Shown: piece by piece, positions 43,239-51,922 of the stretch
Layout of the letters: each line of letters opens with the position of its first letter
How positions within the stretch are numbered: position 1 is the first letter of the stretch
Origin: Clostridium rhizosphaerae
GTDB lineage: Bacteria; Bacillota; Clostridia; Clostridiales; Clostridiaceae
Reading direction: 5' to 3'
Assembly (NCBI RefSeq): GCF_016765585.1
Contig: NZ_JAESWC010000009.1
Coordinates: 62,001 to 126,000 of the forward strand
Length of the DNA stretch: 64,000 nt
Position numbers and translations under genes: made by a program
The notes under the pieces: model-generated
Told to the model about the DNA's origin: nothing
Database searches by the model: none
Seen by the model: the letters and a program-made list of their open reading frames with translations, nothing else

Positions 43239-43643
43239 ATGAGAAAACGTATTTTTGTTTTACTGTTGTGTATTATCTCCGTTGGATTTTATATTATTTC
43301 AATAAAGGGTTCTCCAACTACCAGTCATAACAAGATTGACATATCTAATGTGAGGTCACTAACACTAAATAATAAAAAGTATACTATGGATGAAAATACT
43401 CACTTAATTAGTGAGCTTGTATCAATGTATAATGAAGCACCATTATTCAAAAAGGATGTCGGCACTACCGCCAGCCATGAAATAGTCATAGAACTCGATA
43501 ATGGGAAAAAGATTGACATATGGGGTACAACTCAAGGTTTTCATTACGTAACTGAAGGTGAGAAATCCTATAAGATATCAAGTGATAGATTAAGCAAGTA
43601 TTTAAGAGAACTGATAAAATTACAAGAGGGTGCAAACCTGTAA
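43239..43643 (+). CDS. Hypothetical exported small protein
   Basis: A 134-residue protein with an N-terminal hydrophobic segment (about 5-22) and an extracellular domain of mixed strands (EIVIELDNGKKIDIWG near 83-98). The family is unknown. GGGAG lies about 9 bases before ATG 43239; an in-frame GTG two codons earlier is less likely. Probably cotranscribed with the preceding exported protein. A further frame of 33 codons without start follows to 43726 and may be debris. Confidence 0.6.
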   Translation: MRKRIFVLLLCIISVGFYIISIKGSPTTSHNKIDISNVRSLTLNNKKYTMDENTHLISELVSMYNEAPLFKKDVGTTASHEIVIELDNGKKIDIWGTTQGFHYVTEGEKSYKISSDRLSKYLRELIKLQEGANL

Positions 43644-43758
43644 TCTCTAAAATTGATAAGAATGCAATAGAAAATATAGATAAGAGTAAAGAATTAAACT
43701 ATATAGTGGAAAACAGAATAACGTAAAATTAATAATTTTATTGATAGGGGGATATATA

Positions 43759-44388
43759 ATGGGGACAGTAGGGATTTTAGGAACAATGCATGGGGAAGAT
43801 TCTTTTAGAGAGGAAATTGGGTACACCCTTGATGTTATGAAGGAGGCAATACTTAATTTTAAGCCGGATATAATATGCGGTGAGGTTAGGCCTGAAGATT
43901 GGCAAAAGTATTGTGAGGATAAAAATTATTCTGGTTATCTAGGACCAAATGAATATAGAAGGATGATAATTCCGCTTTGTGAAAAGGAAAACATAAAGTT
44001 TGTACCTGTGGATTGGTTTGAAGATGACATGATAGGATTGAGTTATTTTAGAAATTATGACAAACCCACTCAGGAGGCTTTACTTAATGAAGTGGAGCAA
44101 AAATATAAGGAAATATTTGAGTTTGGGAAAAGAAGTAGGCTGCCTTTAAACTCTATAGAATGGAATGAAGTCACAAGAGAAAAACAAAACTGGTTAGGAT
44201 CTCTTGATTCAACCCTTCATAATATTTATTGGATTGCTAGAAACCAGCTAATGCTTGAACGTATAAAGAAAGTAATTAATGAGAATAAGGATAAAAGAAT
44301 ATTATGCACTGTTGGTGCTGAACACAATTACTTTTATTATGATGAATTAAAGAAACTTAATTGTGAGCTGGTTTTTCCATTAAAGTAA
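43759..44388 (+). CDS. Uncharacterised protein, possibly TraB/ChaN-like
   Basis: A 209-residue soluble protein. VGILGTMHGEDSFREE at the start, PDIICGEVRPEDW near 36-48, and a terminal TVGAEHNYFYYDEL are spaced like the metal-handling motifs of the TraB/PrgY and ChaN-like hydrolase group: paired His and Glu residues after strands. That assignment is tentative. GGGGGAT selects ATG 43759 over an in-frame ATG at 43741. Confidence 0.6.
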   Translation: MGTVGILGTMHGEDSFREEIGYTLDVMKEAILNFKPDIICGEVRPEDWQKYCEDKNYSGYLGPNEYRRMIIPLCEKENIKFVPVDWFEDDMIGLSYFRNYDKPTQEALLNEVEQKYKEIFEFGKRSRLPLNSIEWNEVTREKQNWLGSLDSTLHNIYWIARNQLMLERIKKVINENKDKRILCTVGAEHNYFYYDELKKLNCELVFPLK

Positions 44389-44414
44389 GAAAGTATATTG
44401 TAAGGAGCGAAGCG

Positions 44415-44624
44415 GTGGAGAAAATGAAAGATATATTGTCAAATATAATACTTATGTTTTCAGGTGTAATTCTTATTTTGCTTGAAACTACTGTTTTAAA
44501 ACTAGATGGAACATTAGGCTGGCTGATAATAACAGCAGGTGTGATTCTAATTGGTATAGGATTATTATATAAGTCTAAAAATCCTATAAAAGTAGCAGTA
44601 GAATTTTTTATCAACTTATTTTAG
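44415..44624 (+). CDS. Small two-helix membrane protein
   Basis: Sixty-nine residues, two hydrophobic helices (about 9-27 and 33-52) and a basic C terminus. The start is GTG 44415, 7 bases after AAGGAG, or ATG 44424. It resembles the broken small membrane protein at 45172 in size and layout; the two flank a GNAT gene. Function unknown. Confidence 0.55.
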   Translation: MEKMKDILSNIILMFSGVILILLETTVLKLDGTLGWLIITAGVILIGIGLLYKSKNPIKVAVEFFINLF

Positions 44625-44651
44625 CAATTAAAGACTTTTGGGAGAAAGAGT

Positions 44652-45137
44652 ATGGAGATAAAAGAAATAAGCAGCAAAAACAGACAGCAAATCAATGATT
44701 TTATTAAGTCACAATGGTTTTCTACAGATATGGCAGTTAAAGGAGAGCTAGTTGATATGACACGCATAGATGGTTTTGCTGCTTATGAATGTGGAGAGAT
44801 TATTGGATTAGTTACTTATAGAATTATTGATAATGAATGTGAAATTATGTCTTTAGATAGCCTGACAGAAAAACAGGGCATAGGTACTGCTCTTGTAAAT
44901 AAAGTTATTGAAAAAGCAGCTAGAGAAAGATGCGATAAAGTAACACTTATTACTACAAATGATAATATAAATGCTATGCGTTTTTATCAAAAGCGCGGCT
45001 TTGATATGGTGAGTGTATATCCAAATTCTGTAGAAGCCTCGAGAAAATTAAAGCCTTCAATTCCTATAATCGGGGATTTTGGTATACCCATAAAGCATGA
45101 AATTGAATTTGAGATGGAGCTTAAGGGGGAAGAGTAA
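44652..45137 (+). CDS. GNAT-family N-acetyltransferase
   Basis: A 161-residue acetyltransferase with LTEKQGIGTALVNKVIEKA near 76-94 (acetyl-CoA loop) and NAMRFYQKRGFDMVSVY near 109-125. The C-terminal PIIGDFGIPIKHEIEFE region is seen in several uncharacterised Firmicutes GNATs. Substrate unknown. GGGAGAAAG precedes the ATG. Confidence 0.87.
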   Translation: MEIKEISSKNRQQINDFIKSQWFSTDMAVKGELVDMTRIDGFAAYECGEIIGLVTYRIIDNECEIMSLDSLTEKQGIGTALVNKVIEKAARERCDKVTLITTNDNINAMRFYQKRGFDMVSVYPNSVEASRKLKPSIPIIGDFGIPIKHEIEFEMELKGEE

Positions 45138-45171
45138 GTTAAATTTATATGGGGAATTGAGGGTCAGTATT

Positions 45172-45372
45172 ATGAAAAAAATCAAGGTACTGTCAAAAAA
45201 GACTATTTCTATATAGGATGGGGTCTTATTCTCAGTAAGTATAGCTACAGCTTTATATTTAAAAGATACTTATAATGTTAGTTTTTGGCTATATATTATT
45301 GTGGCAGGAGGAATTATGGGGATAGGTTCAACTGTAATAAGAATATTTGAGAGAGATAGTAGTGAAAAATAG
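45172..45372 (+). pseudogene. Small membrane protein gene interrupted by an in-frame TAG
   Basis: ATG 45172, behind GAGGG, opens a 67-codon frame with a TAG at codon 15 (45214-45216); the same frame then continues to TAG 45370-45372. The downstream part encodes two hydrophobic helices (about 18-30 and 37-53) and the tail IRIFERDSSEK. Layout resembles the intact gene at 44415. A single base change would restore it. An alternative start after the stop is not obvious, so it is probably a recent pseudogene. Confidence 0.6.
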
Positions 45373-45441
45373 TTGGCTAAGCTGAGGTAACCTTGAAAGT
45401 TTTATTTTAAGAGATTCTAATTTTGAAAGGTAAGAAGCATT

Positions 45442-45939
45442 ATGAAAGATAAGTTTTTATGCGTTATGGCACATTATGATAAAGAAACAGAATTAAGATT
45501 GAAAAAAATTCAAAACTTGTTATTGGATAATGGATTTGTTGGAAAACAAACAGCTAACATACCATATCATATAACTCTTGGCAGCTTTAATGTATCCCAA
45601 GAACAATTAGTTAAGGAAAAAGTGAAAAAGGCATCTAAAGAATTTCATGGTTTTAATGTTAAATTAAATAACATTGGATTATTTGGGCTTGACGTTTTAT
45701 TTATAGCACCTTCAGTTAACTACGAACTTTTAAACCTTCAACAATACTTTGATAATAATTATGCTGATGAATTGGAATGGACAGCTCATACAACCATTTT
45801 AATAGATGATCGGAAAACAATTCAAAGCGCATTACCTTATGTAGCTGATGATTTCAATAGTTTTACTGGCAAAATAGAATCTATTAGTTTATATGAGTTT
45901 TGGCCCAGTAGGTTTATTTTAAAAGAGAATTTGCTGTAG
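45442..45939 (+). CDS. 2'-5' RNA ligase / cyclic phosphodiesterase family protein
   Basis: A 165-residue two-histidine phosphoesterase. Both catalytic HxT motifs are present: HIT (43-45) in PYHITLGSF and HTT (117-119) in WTAHTTILID. Members act on 2'-5' RNA linkages or 2',3'-cyclic phosphates; the natural substrate is unknown here. GAAAGG lies 12 bases before the ATG. Confidence 0.85.
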   Translation: MKDKFLCVMAHYDKETELRLKKIQNLLLDNGFVGKQTANIPYHITLGSFNVSQEQLVKEKVKKASKEFHGFNVKLNNIGLFGLDVLFIAPSVNYELLNLQQYFDNNYADELEWTAHTTILIDDRKTIQSALPYVADDFNSFTGKIESISLYEFWPSRFILKENLL

Positions 45940-45963
45940 AAATTTATTGTTTGGGGGCTAAGA

Positions 45964-46551
45964 GTGAAGATAAGAGAATACAAAGATACAGATGAACTTC
46001 AATGGCTAAGATGCAGAGTTTTATCGTTTCTAGACAGCTCATATTTTGATAATGTGCTTCGGCAAAAAGAGCATTATGAGAACCCTGCAATTGAGTTAGT
46101 AGCAGAAGAAGATAATAAAATTATTGGGCTTATTGATATAGAATATGAAACAGAGAAAGGAACGGTATGCTATAAAGTCGGCGAGTTAGGCGGAGTTATA
46201 TGGCATTTAGCTGTACTGCCTGAGTACAGAAATCAAGGTATAGCAACTTTACTATTAAATGAAGCTGTATGTAGACTAAGGAATAGAAGTATAAAACGGC
46301 TTGAAGCATGGACAAGATATGATAAATGGGTAAATGATTGGTATAAAAGAAGGGGATTTAAGTGGAAGGAATCATATCTCCATGTTTATACTGAAGGAAA
46401 TGAATGTGACGAGATTACTGAATCTAAAATTGAAAAATTGTTTATTTACAACTGCTTTGCTCATTATATAGGTGACAATAAGCAAGAGATAAAAGGGAAG
46501 TTTAAAAGAGTACATGAATGTAATTTATATGAATTGACACTATTTGATTAA
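45964..46551 (+). CDS. GNAT-family N-acetyltransferase
   Basis: A 195-residue acetyltransferase with a GTG start behind GGGGGC. The acetyl-CoA loop is LPEYRNQGIATLLL near 85-98, with DWYKRRGFKWKESY near 124. A C-terminal extension of about 45 residues (from about 150) is rich in charged residues and unlike short GNATs. Substrate unknown. Confidence 0.85.
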   Translation: MKIREYKDTDELQWLRCRVLSFLDSSYFDNVLRQKEHYENPAIELVAEEDNKIIGLIDIEYETEKGTVCYKVGELGGVIWHLAVLPEYRNQGIATLLLNEAVCRLRNRSIKRLEAWTRYDKWVNDWYKRRGFKWKESYLHVYTEGNECDEITESKIEKLFIYNCFAHYIGDNKQEIKGKFKRVHECNLYELTLFD

Positions 46552-46594
46552 TAAATAATAGAGTCTGTATTTTATATTGGGTGGAGGTGCGAGT

Positions 46595-46807
46595 ATGAAA
46601 AGATGGGAATATAAAGTTATTACTTGTGAGAGGAGCATTGGCCTATTTTCAAGGTATGAATGGGATAAGGATATAGAAGAAATGCTGCCGAAATTAGGAG
46701 AAGAAGGCTGGGAACTTGTAAATGTTATTGCTGAGTCTTCAGCTTACGGAGAAAACAACGCAGGATCAACTACTGAAGAAAAATGGATTTTTAAAAGAGA
46801 AAAATAA
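46595..46807 (+). CDS. DUF4177-family small protein
   Basis: Seventy residues with the DUF4177 pattern: KRWEYKVITCE, then LGEEGWELVNVI, and the closing KWIFKREK. Function unknown. GGTGGAGGTG selects ATG 46595 over an earlier in-frame ATG that overlaps the ribosome site. Confidence 0.78.
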   Translation: MKRWEYKVITCERSIGLFSRYEWDKDIEEMLPKLGEEGWELVNVIAESSAYGENNAGSTTEEKWIFKREK

Positions 46808-46840
46808 AACATCGCAATTGAAATAGGGGTTAATTAGCAT

Positions 46841-47548
46841 ATGAAAGTACTAAGAAAAACTATGTTTCCTGATGAGATTTTTGAGGGTATAGAGAAAAAG
46901 GATGGAGTAATTGCTTTAGCATTTTTTGCTATTATGTTTATTTTAATGTTTGTATTTCTTTACTTAATTAAAATATCGCCGTTATTTTTTATAATGAGAA
47001 ACAATGAAGATTTTATTTATAAATTAATATTCGTTATTATAATGGATATACCTGGTTTTGTTGGTATTATAGCTATACTAAAATTGAGGAAACAAAAAAT
47101 AAGTACAGTTGGGCTAAGAAGATATGGATTAAAATCTTCTTTATATGTTGCAATTGCACTTGTATCTGCTTTTTTTATTTATTATATAAGTAAAAAGGGA
47201 TTTGATATAGATCTTATATGGAGAGCAACCTATTTTATTATTTTTATTGGTTTCTATGAGGAGTTAATTTTTAGAGGCTTCTTGTGGCCGAGGCTTGTAG
47301 CTGGTTTTGGAAAGACATGGGGAACAATCTTAAGCGGACTGTTTTTTGGAATGGCGCATTTGCCTATAGATATTGTTTTTAATAATAGGTCAGTTTTCCA
47401 AACCTTTATACTAGGCAATGGATCAAATGTAAATATTGGTGGAGGGCTAATAGGAGCCTTGTGGTTTATATTTATTTATACTCGAAATAGCAATATTTTA
47501 TTACCTTCATTTATACATGGCATCCAAGATATGCTGTCTATGATATAA
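46841..47548 (+). CDS. CPBP-family intramembrane metalloprotease
   Basis: A 235-residue membrane protein with about eight helices and the CAAX-protease/bacteriocin-processing motifs: EELIFRGFLWPRL near 142-154 (Glu-Glu pair) and GMAHLPID near 169-176 (His). The final His/Asn region is HGIQD. The family includes prenyl-protein proteases and bacteriocin immunity proteins; nothing here decides which. Stands among unrelated small genes. Confidence 0.88.
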   Translation: MKVLRKTMFPDEIFEGIEKKDGVIALAFFAIMFILMFVFLYLIKISPLFFIMRNNEDFIYKLIFVIIMDIPGFVGIIAILKLRKQKISTVGLRRYGLKSSLYVAIALVSAFFIYYISKKGFDIDLIWRATYFIIFIGFYEELIFRGFLWPRLVAGFGKTWGTILSGLFFGMAHLPIDIVFNNRSVFQTFILGNGSNVNIGGGLIGALWFIFIYTRNSNILLPSFIHGIQDMLSMI

Positions 47549-47593
47549 GGAAATAATCTATAATGAAGAGATGAAATTCGAAGGAGAAAAAAG

Positions 47594-48580
47594 ATGGATT
47601 ATATTATTATGGCAAAGGAACTTCTTTCGCTATATCCTATTGTTGAGCCTGAAATTCAATTTATAAGGCACAATGAAAATATGACTTTTAAAGTAACTGA
47701 TAAACTATCAAATAAAAATTATTTACTGCGTATACACAAGCCTGCTATTGAAGGCTTCTTTGGACTTCAGCATACGCTTGAAGGTTTAAAGGCAGAGATT
47801 GAGATTCTCAAAAAGCTTGGATGTGAAGAACTTCTACATGTCCAATTACCCGTTGAAAATAGGTTTGGAGAATATATAACTCAATATAAATTTGATAATT
47901 ACGATGATCCTTGCTATGCAACTGTTTTAGAATGGATTGATGGGAAGATTCTTACCTCGAAAGAAGAAATTACTGAAGAGATAGCATTTAAATTGGGACA
48001 AAATCTAGCATTGTTTCATAAATGTTTAGAAGAATTAGCGCCCTCAGATAATTTTGTAAGGCCAATATATAATATTGATAACATTGATATTGCTATTGAA
48101 GAACTAAAATATTGCGTTGAAGCTGAGCTGTTTTCTATAGAGCGTTATAACATTATTAGAGATGTGTTGATCTCAGTAAAGAATCAAATGAATGAGCTTA
48201 AATTAAGAAATAATGCATTTGGAGTTATTCATGCAGATATTCAGTTAGGAAATATAGTAATATCCAATGATAATCCCTGTATAATAGATTTGGGTTTTTG
48301 CGGCTTTGGATACTACTTATTTGATTTAGGAAGTGCTGCAACTATTTTCCCAAGCAATTTAAGACAAAACTTTTTACAGGGCTATGCGTCTAAAGCTTAC
48401 TTTTCCCTCGAGGATTTAAGGTATATAGAAGGTCAAATATTTATGGATATCTTTATGAGTTATGCTTTGTTTATGAGGGATAATCAAAGAAACTCATGGA
48501 TTAAAACTCAAGCAATAAAGACTTGCGATACTCTTTGCAGAGATTTTTTAGAGGGTAAAGAAGTGTTTTATTCTATGTAA
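47594..48580 (+). CDS. Aminoglycoside phosphotransferase/choline kinase-like protein
   Basis: A 328-residue kinase-fold protein. The catalytic loop VIHADIQLGNIVI near 213-225 (His, Asp, Asn) and the following metal motif IIDLGFCGFGYYLFDLG near 233-249 are complete. The N-terminal lobe has FKVTDKLSNKNYLLRIHK near 32-49. APH/choline-kinase-like proteins phosphorylate many hydroxyl substrates; resistance should not be assumed. AAGGAG precedes the ATG. Confidence 0.85.
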   Translation: MDYIIMAKELLSLYPIVEPEIQFIRHNENMTFKVTDKLSNKNYLLRIHKPAIEGFFGLQHTLEGLKAEIEILKKLGCEELLHVQLPVENRFGEYITQYKFDNYDDPCYATVLEWIDGKILTSKEEITEEIAFKLGQNLALFHKCLEELAPSDNFVRPIYNIDNIDIAIEELKYCVEAELFSIERYNIIRDVLISVKNQMNELKLRNNAFGVIHADIQLGNIVISNDNPCIIDLGFCGFGYYLFDLGSAATIFPSNLRQNFLQGYASKAYFSLEDLRYIEGQIFMDIFMSYALFMRDNQRNSWIKTQAIKTCDTLCRDFLEGKEVFYSM

Positions 48581-48597
48581 ACACTAGGGGGGATCTA

Positions 48598-49095
48598 ATG
48601 AAGAATAAACTAAAGGTAAAAGGCTTTAAAATTGCAATTTGGAGTTTATTTGTTATATATTTACTAGTTTTAATAAATGTAATTTTATTAAAGGATGGAA
48701 TTGCATTTACTATGGCTCAATATAGGCACAAAATTACTATCACCCAAAAGTTATCAGGCATAAATTATATTCCGCTAACAACGATTTTTCCATATTTAGA
48801 AGGTAAGCCATCAGTGAATATAGCAATTAGAAACTTATTAGGAAATATTCTTGCCTTTAGTCCGTTTGGATATATGCTGCCTCTTCTTTTTAAAAGGATC
48901 AATAAAATAAAAAGTATTTTCTTTGTCTCATTTGCTTTAAGTCTTGTATTTGAAGCAATACAATTAATATTTAATATGGGCAGTTGCGATATAGATGATT
49001 TGATTTTAAATGTTTCAGGAGCAATATTAGGTTTTGGAGTATTTTGCTTGTTTGGAAGAGTTAAGAATAGAATATTAGGATTAAAGGAGGTATAA
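48598..49095 (+). CDS. VanZ-family membrane protein
   Basis: A 165-residue protein with four helices. NLLGNILAFSPFGYMLPLLF near 80-99 and SFALSLVFEAIQLIF followed by CDIDDLILNVSGAILGF near 120-140 are the VanZ-like signature. VanZ itself gives low-level teicoplanin resistance; most homologues are of unknown role. It starts 17 bases after the kinase-like gene and ends 3 bases before a GNAT gene. Confidence 0.88.
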   Translation: MKNKLKVKGFKIAIWSLFVIYLLVLINVILLKDGIAFTMAQYRHKITITQKLSGINYIPLTTIFPYLEGKPSVNIAIRNLLGNILAFSPFGYMLPLLFKRINKIKSIFFVSFALSLVFEAIQLIFNMGSCDIDDLILNVSGAILGFGVFCLFGRVKNRILGLKEV

Positions 49096-49098
49096 ACA

Positions 49099-49638
49099 TT
49101 GGAGGAAATTATTTACAACGAATTAAAAGAAAATGAAATAGATACAGAGTTATTTTCAAGCTTTAATCGCCATCAGGATGTAAAGAAATGCTGGCGTAAG
49201 GAAGATGGAAAGTGGATATTAAAGGACATTGCTTTTGTTGAGCATTGGGGAGCAGAGGAATATGAATATCTTGTTAGATGTTTAAAAAACACTATAAAAA
49301 CAGGCGGTACTGTATTTGGAGCTTTCAAAAACAATTCTCTTGTAGGATTTGCTTCTATAGAAAGCGGATTTTTTGGTACACATAATGAATACTTAGAACT
49401 TTCATGCATACATACATCATATGAAAGCCGAGGATTAGGTGTAGGTAAGAAATTATTTTCTCTTATATGTAAAAAAGCAAAGGATATGGGAGCAAAGAAA
49501 TTGTATATATCAGCTCATTCCTCGGAGGAATCACAGGCTTTCTATAAAGCTATGGGTTGCATAGAAGCTGAGGAGTATAATTCCAAATCAGTTGAGAAAG
49601 AGCCTTGTGATTGTCAGTTGGAGTTTAGATTAGACTAA
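49099..49638 (+). CDS. GNAT-family N-acetyltransferase
   Basis: A 179-residue acetyltransferase with a TTG start behind AAGGAGG. The acetyl-CoA loop is SYESRGLGVGKKLFSLI near 112-128, followed by ESQAFYKAMGCIEAEEY. A short Cys-containing tail (EKEPCDCQLEFRLD) closes it. Likely cotranscribed with VanZ (3-base gap). Confidence 0.86.
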   Translation: MEEIIYNELKENEIDTELFSSFNRHQDVKKCWRKEDGKWILKDIAFVEHWGAEEYEYLVRCLKNTIKTGGTVFGAFKNNSLVGFASIESGFFGTHNEYLELSCIHTSYESRGLGVGKKLFSLICKKAKDMGAKKLYISAHSSEESQAFYKAMGCIEAEEYNSKSVEKEPCDCQLEFRLD

Positions 49639-49720
49639 TAGTTGTTGTATTATTTTATGGCTTCACTTGTTGCGATTTGAGTGTTGAATAATATTATTTT
49701 TCATTAAGGGGAAGTGCTTT

Positions 49721-50011
49721 ATGCGGAAAAATAAGAAGAAAATTATAACTGTTGCAATCATATTATGCCTAGCTCTATCCGAAGCAGTTGGTATTCTGCC
49801 TTATGTTGCAGCAAGAGCAGCCAGCAGAATTTATGTAACTATAAATCATTCTTCAAGTAAGCTTAAATTTGTAGATGCAGAATATGCCTATGGTTTTGGA
49901 AATTATTCAGTAAGCTATAGAGATAAAGAGGGCAAGCTTCAAAGCTTTATGATGTTTCCTAAAGTATTTCCTGTTTTTGTTGTTTTTGATTCCATAAAAG
50001 GGGAAGGCTAA
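49721..50011 (+). CDS. Small exported hypothetical protein
   Basis: Ninety-six residues with a signal peptide (about 1-34, ending AARAAS) and a 60-residue exported part rich in Tyr, Phe and Val. No family known to me. GGGGAAG precedes the ATG. Nothing links it to the neighbours. Confidence 0.55.
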   Translation: MRKNKKKIITVAIILCLALSEAVGILPYVAARAASRIYVTINHSSSKLKFVDAEYAYGFGNYSVSYRDKEGKLQSFMMFPKVFPVFVVFDSIKGEG

Positions 50012-50084
50012 ACATTCTTCTAAGTATATAAATACTAAAATAGCTTTTGAATTATTTTAAAAGAAACTTATGGAGGGAATAAAT

Positions 50085-50639
50085 ATGCAGAAAATTATTT
50101 TAACATCTTCTGGGTTCAAAAATAAAAATATAGAAAAGAAATTTTTAGAATTAGTAGAGGTTCCTAAAGAAAAGATAAAAGTTCTTTTTATTCCAACCGC
50201 AGCAATAACAAAAGAAGCTATGGATATGCTTCCGGTATGTAAAAATGATCTTTTAAATGCAGGAGTTTTAGAAGAAAATATAAGCACATATGACTTGAAT
50301 AGAGTTATGAAACGGAAAGAAATTTGTGGATTTGATGCTATATATGTTTGCGGGGGAAGCTCAAAGCATTTATTGAGCAAAATAAATGAATATAAATTCT
50401 ATCTACCCTTAAAAGATTTTTTAGATAATGGTGGAGTTTATATAGGGGTGAGTGCTGGAAGCATTGTTGCGGCGCAAAATATGTCTGATAACTTGGGGTA
50501 CATAAATTGTATACTAAATGTGCATGAGCAAGTTGGCTCACAATCAGGTTATATAGATGTAAGCTGCTGTCCTAATATAAAACTAACTGATAATCATGCA
50601 ATAGTAATCATAGACGATAACATCAACATAATAGAATAG
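50085..50639 (+). CDS. Peptidase S51 (dipeptidase E-like)
   Basis: A 184-residue class I glutamine-amidotransferase-like fold peptidase. YVCGGSSKHLL near 88-98 and the nucleophile elbow GVSAGSIVA near 122-130 match peptidase E. Such enzymes cleave Asp-X dipeptides. The family often has about 220-240 residues, so it is on the short side. GGAGGG selects ATG 50085 over an upstream in-frame ATG that overlaps it. A perfect palindrome follows at once. Confidence 0.82.
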   Translation: MQKIILTSSGFKNKNIEKKFLELVEVPKEKIKVLFIPTAAITKEAMDMLPVCKNDLLNAGVLEENISTYDLNRVMKRKEICGFDAIYVCGGSSKHLLSKINEYKFYLPLKDFLDNGGVYIGVSAGSIVAAQNMSDNLGYINCILNVHEQVGSQSGYIDVSCCPNIKLTDNHAIVIIDDNINIIE

Positions 50640-50677
50640 TTATCTTGATAAGAAGATATCTTCTTATCAAGATAACT
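50638..50677. terminator. Perfect 40-base palindrome at the 3' end of the S51 gene
   Basis: The first 20 bases (50638-50657) are the exact reverse complement of the next 20 (50658-50677), overlapping the stop codon of the upstream gene. Only a few T follow, so it may slow transcription or protect the 3' end rather than be a strong terminator. Confidence 0.6.
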
Positions 50678-50721
50678 TCTTAAGAAGTTGCCTGCTGTTA
50701 CGACTAAAGGGGGAGGAACTT

Positions 50722-51072
50722 ATGCAGTGTAGTAAAGAGTTTTGGGAAGCACTTGATAGTCTTGTGGAGCAATCTGAGGTTGTCATTGACAGGCCAAAGG
50801 GAACGGCGCATCCGAGATATCCGGATTTTATTTATGAGGTTGATTATGGCTATTTGAAAAATACTGCATCAATGGATGGTGGCGGAATTGATGTGTGGAA
50901 GGGAACAGATAAAGAGCAAAAGATCGATGCCATAGTGTGCACCGTAGATTTAACTAAAAGAGATTCAGAAATAAAAATATTAATAGGATGTACTGAAGAG
51001 GAAAAAGAAAAGATATATAATACTCATAATAATTCATCAAGTATGAAAGGGATATTAATTAGAAGATATTAA
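50722..51072 (+). CDS. Inorganic pyrophosphatase-like short protein
   Basis: A 116-residue protein with VIDRPKGTAHPRYPDFIYEV and DYGYLKNTASMDGGGIDVW near 39-57, recalling the substrate-site motifs of soluble inorganic pyrophosphatases. It is shorter than true PPases (about 170 residues) and the characteristic DxDxxD signature is not seen in full, so activity is doubtful. GGGGGAGG precedes the ATG. Confidence 0.65.
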   Translation: MQCSKEFWEALDSLVEQSEVVIDRPKGTAHPRYPDFIYEVDYGYLKNTASMDGGGIDVWKGTDKEQKIDAIVCTVDLTKRDSEIKILIGCTEEEKEKIYNTHNNSSSMKGILIRRY

Positions 51073-51091
51073 ATATAAAATGGAGGGTATT

Positions 51092-51559
51092 ATGAAAAGA
51101 TTATTAAGTATTATCCTAGTTATCTTATTGGCTGCATCTGGGTGTAAAAGTGGAAATCATATTAACAAAAAGGATAGCATCGATAACAATGCAAAAGTGT
51201 CAATAGAATCTGAAATTAAAACGTATAGCCCTATGATGTCATCTGTACCAGGTTTACCACTTGAGGCAAAGCTTGAAACAAATAAGGAATATAAAAATAT
51301 TACATTTCAATGGATTACAGAGCAAGGGCAATTTTTAACTTGGGATAGAAGCAGCGGCAAGATAAATATTTTAGGTAAGGACATAAAAACAAATGAGAAG
51401 AAACTGTATTGGTCAATAGACACCAAAGAAAATATTAAGGAACAGTCTTTTAAAATATATCTGAAGGTATATGATAATGATTCTTCTAAGTTAATATGTG
51501 AAACAAATATTGAAATAGAACAGAGTAAGGAAGGTTTCTTTTCGGTAAAAAATAAATAA
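51092..51559 (+). CDS. Small lipoprotein of unknown function
   Basis: A 155-residue lipoprotein (signal about 1-17, lipobox AASGC). The mature part looks like a beta-sandwich with ITFQWITEQGQFLTWDRSSG near 70-89. No family is recognised. GGAGGG selects ATG 51092. It follows the pyrophosphatase-like gene after 19 bases. Confidence 0.6.
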   Translation: MKRLLSIILVILLAASGCKSGNHINKKDSIDNNAKVSIESEIKTYSPMMSSVPGLPLEAKLETNKEYKNITFQWITEQGQFLTWDRSSGKINILGKDIKTNEKKLYWSIDTKENIKEQSFKIYLKVYDNDSSKLICETNIEIEQSKEGFFSVKNK

Positions 51560-51638
51560 GCTAATGCTTGATATATTAATTTTGAAATCTAAAATTGGTT
51601 TTAGAATATTGGCTAATAAATCAAATGGAGATGATTAA

Positions 51639-51899
51639 ATGAATTTTATAATTTCAGCATTGTTTTTAGTTATAGGACTTATATTTGGAAGATTGGTTTT
51701 AAATCAGTCATATGAAAAATATGATAAGAATTTATTAATTGTTGCTGCTGTTTTCTTTATTTTTGGATATAACACAATTGTTTTTAGTACTAGCAGCAAT
51801 TTTACTGTTATATTGTCATGTGTTGTACCTCCCTTTCTTGTAGGAGTTGTAATAAGGCGATATATAAGCAAATATGTGATTAGCAGAAGAAATGCTTAA
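51639..51899 (+). CDS. Small membrane protein
   Basis: Eighty-six residues with three hydrophobic helices (about 3-19, 30-46, 52-72) and a basic C terminus RRYISKYVISRRNA. Weak GGAGAT site before the ATG. No family known to me. Confidence 0.5.
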   Translation: MNFIISALFLVIGLIFGRLVLNQSYEKYDKNLLIVAAVFFIFGYNTIVFSTSSNFTVILSCVVPPFLVGVVIRRYISKYVISRRNA

Positions 51900-51922
51900 T
51901 TTTTATAGGATGAGGTGTTGTT

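Noticed and set aside
43644-43740. Short frame after the 43239 gene (33 codons to 43726)
   Set aside because: It has no start codon or ribosome site and no recognisable family. It is mentioned only as possible debris.
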